DNA from: Spirochaetales bacterium
GTDB lineage: Bacteria > Spirochaetota > Spirochaetia > DTKZ01
Direction: 5' to 3'
Assembly (NCBI GenBank): GCA_031266855.1
Contig: JAISAF010000247.1
Span: forward strand, 1-6,790
DNA length: 6,790 bases
The translations under genes were made by a program, and so were the position numbers. How positions within the stretch are numbered: position 1 is the first letter of the stretch; the number at the start of each line of letters is the position of its first letter. Positions 5,718 to 6,790 of the stretch are shown one piece after another. The notes under the pieces are model-generated. The model worked only from the letters and a program-made list of their open reading frames with translations, had not been told where the DNA came from and did not search any database.

Positions 5718-6560
5718 TCAGTCTGGTATAAGTCCCCGTAAATATTTAATGCTTTCCGCTACCCAGTGTTCTTCTTTTGCGAGAGTAGCGGCAAGTGTTT
5801 CCGCGGGTTCCATCCAGAATTCCAGAATCGTGCTAAAGTCCCGGGGCGCCCGTTCCCGCAACACATCAAGCATAGAGGGGATATTCAGCCTGCCCTCACC
5901 AGCGACAGTACCAGTAACGACAAGCCCCTGCGCATCGGTACGGCGCCGGATGGTATAGTCTTTTACATGAAAACAAACGGCATACGGCGCCAGTATGTCC
6001 AGAACCTCATGCGGCCGTTCTTCCTTTGAAAAGGAATTGACTGTATCCAGAACAATCCCAACATGTTTGTCCCCAACAGTTTCAATAATTTCCGCAAATT
6101 CCCGTGCGAAAAACCGGTCATGATTTTCTATACCAATTGTAATACCGGTTTCGTGTAACGCCGGCAGCAGCGCGGTAAAAGCCCCGCATATTTCCCGCAC
6201 ATCCGGCTCATATCCGCTTGCGTCTATAACGCAGCGTAACAGACGCGATCCCAGCCGCCGGCTTAGATATATATGACGTGCCAGATTATCGGGCAAAATT
6301 CCCCGCAGACCCGTTTCCAGGCTTATACCGTTCTGCTGAGCCTGACAGGAGATAGCGTCTAACTGCCCGTCCGTAAGATTTTGCAAATAAAGATTGTCCG
6401 CAAGCTGTACTACTTTTACGTTATGCGTAACGGCCTTATTTATCAAATCAAGGGCCGTCAACGGCTTTTCAGGCAAAAAACGCTTATTCTGACCTGCCGC
6501 GAAAGGATAGCTGTATGATCCTATCCCCAAAACTGTATGCCGTTTGTTCCGCTCATACAT
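5718..6560 (-). CDS. Sugar isomerase/epimerase-like TIM-barrel protein (xylose isomerase-like, PF01261 type)
   Basis: This is a predicted cytosolic metal-dependent enzyme of 280 residues, full length for the family. The metal quartet can be read along the barrel strands: E145 in IENHDRF (144-150), D172 in LDTVNSF (171-177), H198 in FHVKDY (197-202) and E247 in ILEFW (245-249). K200 and E222 (in AGEGRL) are further likely active-site residues. The ENHDRF, LDTVNSF and C-terminal ILEFW-to-YLRG region recall, from memory, a branch that includes 3-oxo-isoapionate decarboxylases. The activity could therefore be decarboxylation rather than isomerisation. It lies upstream of the transporter operon on the same strand but 648 bp away with its own promoter. 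No ribosome binding site precedes the ATG at 6560, so translation may be leaderless. Fold confident, reaction not. Confidence 0.9.
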   Translation of the reverse strand: MYERNKRHTVLGIGSYSYPFAAGQNKRFLPEKPLTALDLINKAVTHNVKVVQLADNLYLQNLTDGQLDAISCQAQQNGISLETGLRGILPDNLARHIYLSRRLGSRLLRCVIDASGYEPDVREICGAFTALLPALHETGITIGIENHDRFFAREFAEIIETVGDKHVGIVLDTVNSFSKEERPHEVLDILAPYAVCFHVKDYTIRRRTDAQGLVVTGTVAGEGRLNIPSMLDVLRERAPRDFSTILEFWMEPAETLAATLAKEEHWVAESIKYLRGLIPD

Positions 6561-6566
6561 GTGCGC

Positions 6567-6595
6567 ATGATAACCGATTGCTGATTCACTGGCAA
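6567..6595 (-). promoter_or_regulatory. Sigma-70-type promoter of the TIM-barrel enzyme gene
   Basis: On the minus strand TTGCCA (6595-6590) and TATCAT (6572-6567) are 17 bp apart, each matching consensus at 5 of 6 positions. Transcription would start near 6560, at the ATG itself. A weaker alternative -10 (TAAAAT) lies further upstream, within 6598-6606, and would give a short leader. Confidence 0.55.
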
Positions 6596-6632
6596 CAGAA
6601 TTTTACCATTACGAATATTTTTAAAGAAATTC

Positions 6633-6790
6633 GGGCGCCCCCCCGGCGCGGAGCGCCGGGGCCGGGCTATCCGCTCCAAGTCCTCGGCCCACCCGCGGCG
6701 GGCCTGCGGGCTTTCCGCTCCTATCCCTGGCGCGCGCCCAGCGAGCGGCGGGCCGCCACCGGGCCGTCACCCCACGCGGTTTTTTGCGCA
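6633..6790. repeat. G+C-rich repeat copy (R2), running off the window
   Basis: Positions 6662-6733 match 5169-5240 at 66 of 72 bases in the same orientation. Before this, the frame GGGCGCC (6633-6639) and the flank CCGGGCT (6662-6668) enclose a hairpin 6641-6649/6653-6661 with loop GGA. It occupies the place of the TTTTTGGCGC hairpin in copy R. After 6733 the sequence diverges from copy R and ends in GCGGTTTTTTGCGCA (6776-6790), which looks like the beginning of another T-run hairpin cut by the window edge. No gene is visible. Confidence 0.75.

Noticed and set aside
5674..6029. Two plus-strand frames of 94 and 87 codons
   Set aside because: Both are shadows on the opposite strand of the TIM-barrel gene.
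1..6790. CRISPR array, tRNA or rRNA genes
   Set aside because: The repeats are dispersed and of differing length, without regular spacers. I saw no cloverleaf or rRNA-like sequence.

Overview
The window looks like bacterial chromosome carrying a sugar-type catabolic locus embedded in repeat-rich intergenic DNA. The organism is most plausibly a spirochaete of the Treponema type, but this is an inference. The hints are moderate G+C, a TRAP binding protein that is a lipoprotein rather than a free periplasmic protein, and intergenic DNA full of hairpin repeats of a style I associate with gut treponemes. No ribosomal or housekeeping marker is present to settle it.

Layout, left to right. Positions 1-234 are a run of consecutive hairpins ending in a repeat unit. 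Positions 235-356 are a short spacer with a weak stem-loop. Positions 357-5069 hold five genes, all on the minus strand. In transcription order they are a GntR/FCD regulator (5069-4344), a zinc-dependent threonine-dehydrogenase-like oxidoreductase (4300-3257), and a complete TRAP transporter: binding lipoprotein DctP (3204-2179), small permease DctQ (2134-1640) and large permease DctM (1643-357). Gaps are 43, 52 and 44 bp, then a 4-bp overlap, so this is very probably one operon. Positions 5101-5276 are a 176-bp repeat element with short terminal inverted repeats. Positions 5277-5717 carry a good minus-strand promoter with a perfect 20-bp palindrome at its start site, then another repeat unit containing a 20-bp perfect stem. 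Positions 5718-6560 encode a xylose-isomerase-like TIM-barrel enzyme, also on the minus strand, with its own promoter. From about 6633 to the window end is a further G+C-rich repeat copy.

Working model: the regulator controls its own operon through the palindrome at 5299-5318. The TRAP system imports a carboxylated compound, probably a sugar acid, and the dehydrogenase and perhaps the TIM-barrel enzyme act on it. The exact substrate cannot be read from the sequence.

The most unusual content is the repeat family. Four copies share a fixed outer frame but carry different central hairpins, and each hairpin remains self-complementary. One copy sits between the operon promoter and the first gene. 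Inverted copies bracket the operon, and direct copies bracket the isomerase gene together with the operon promoter.
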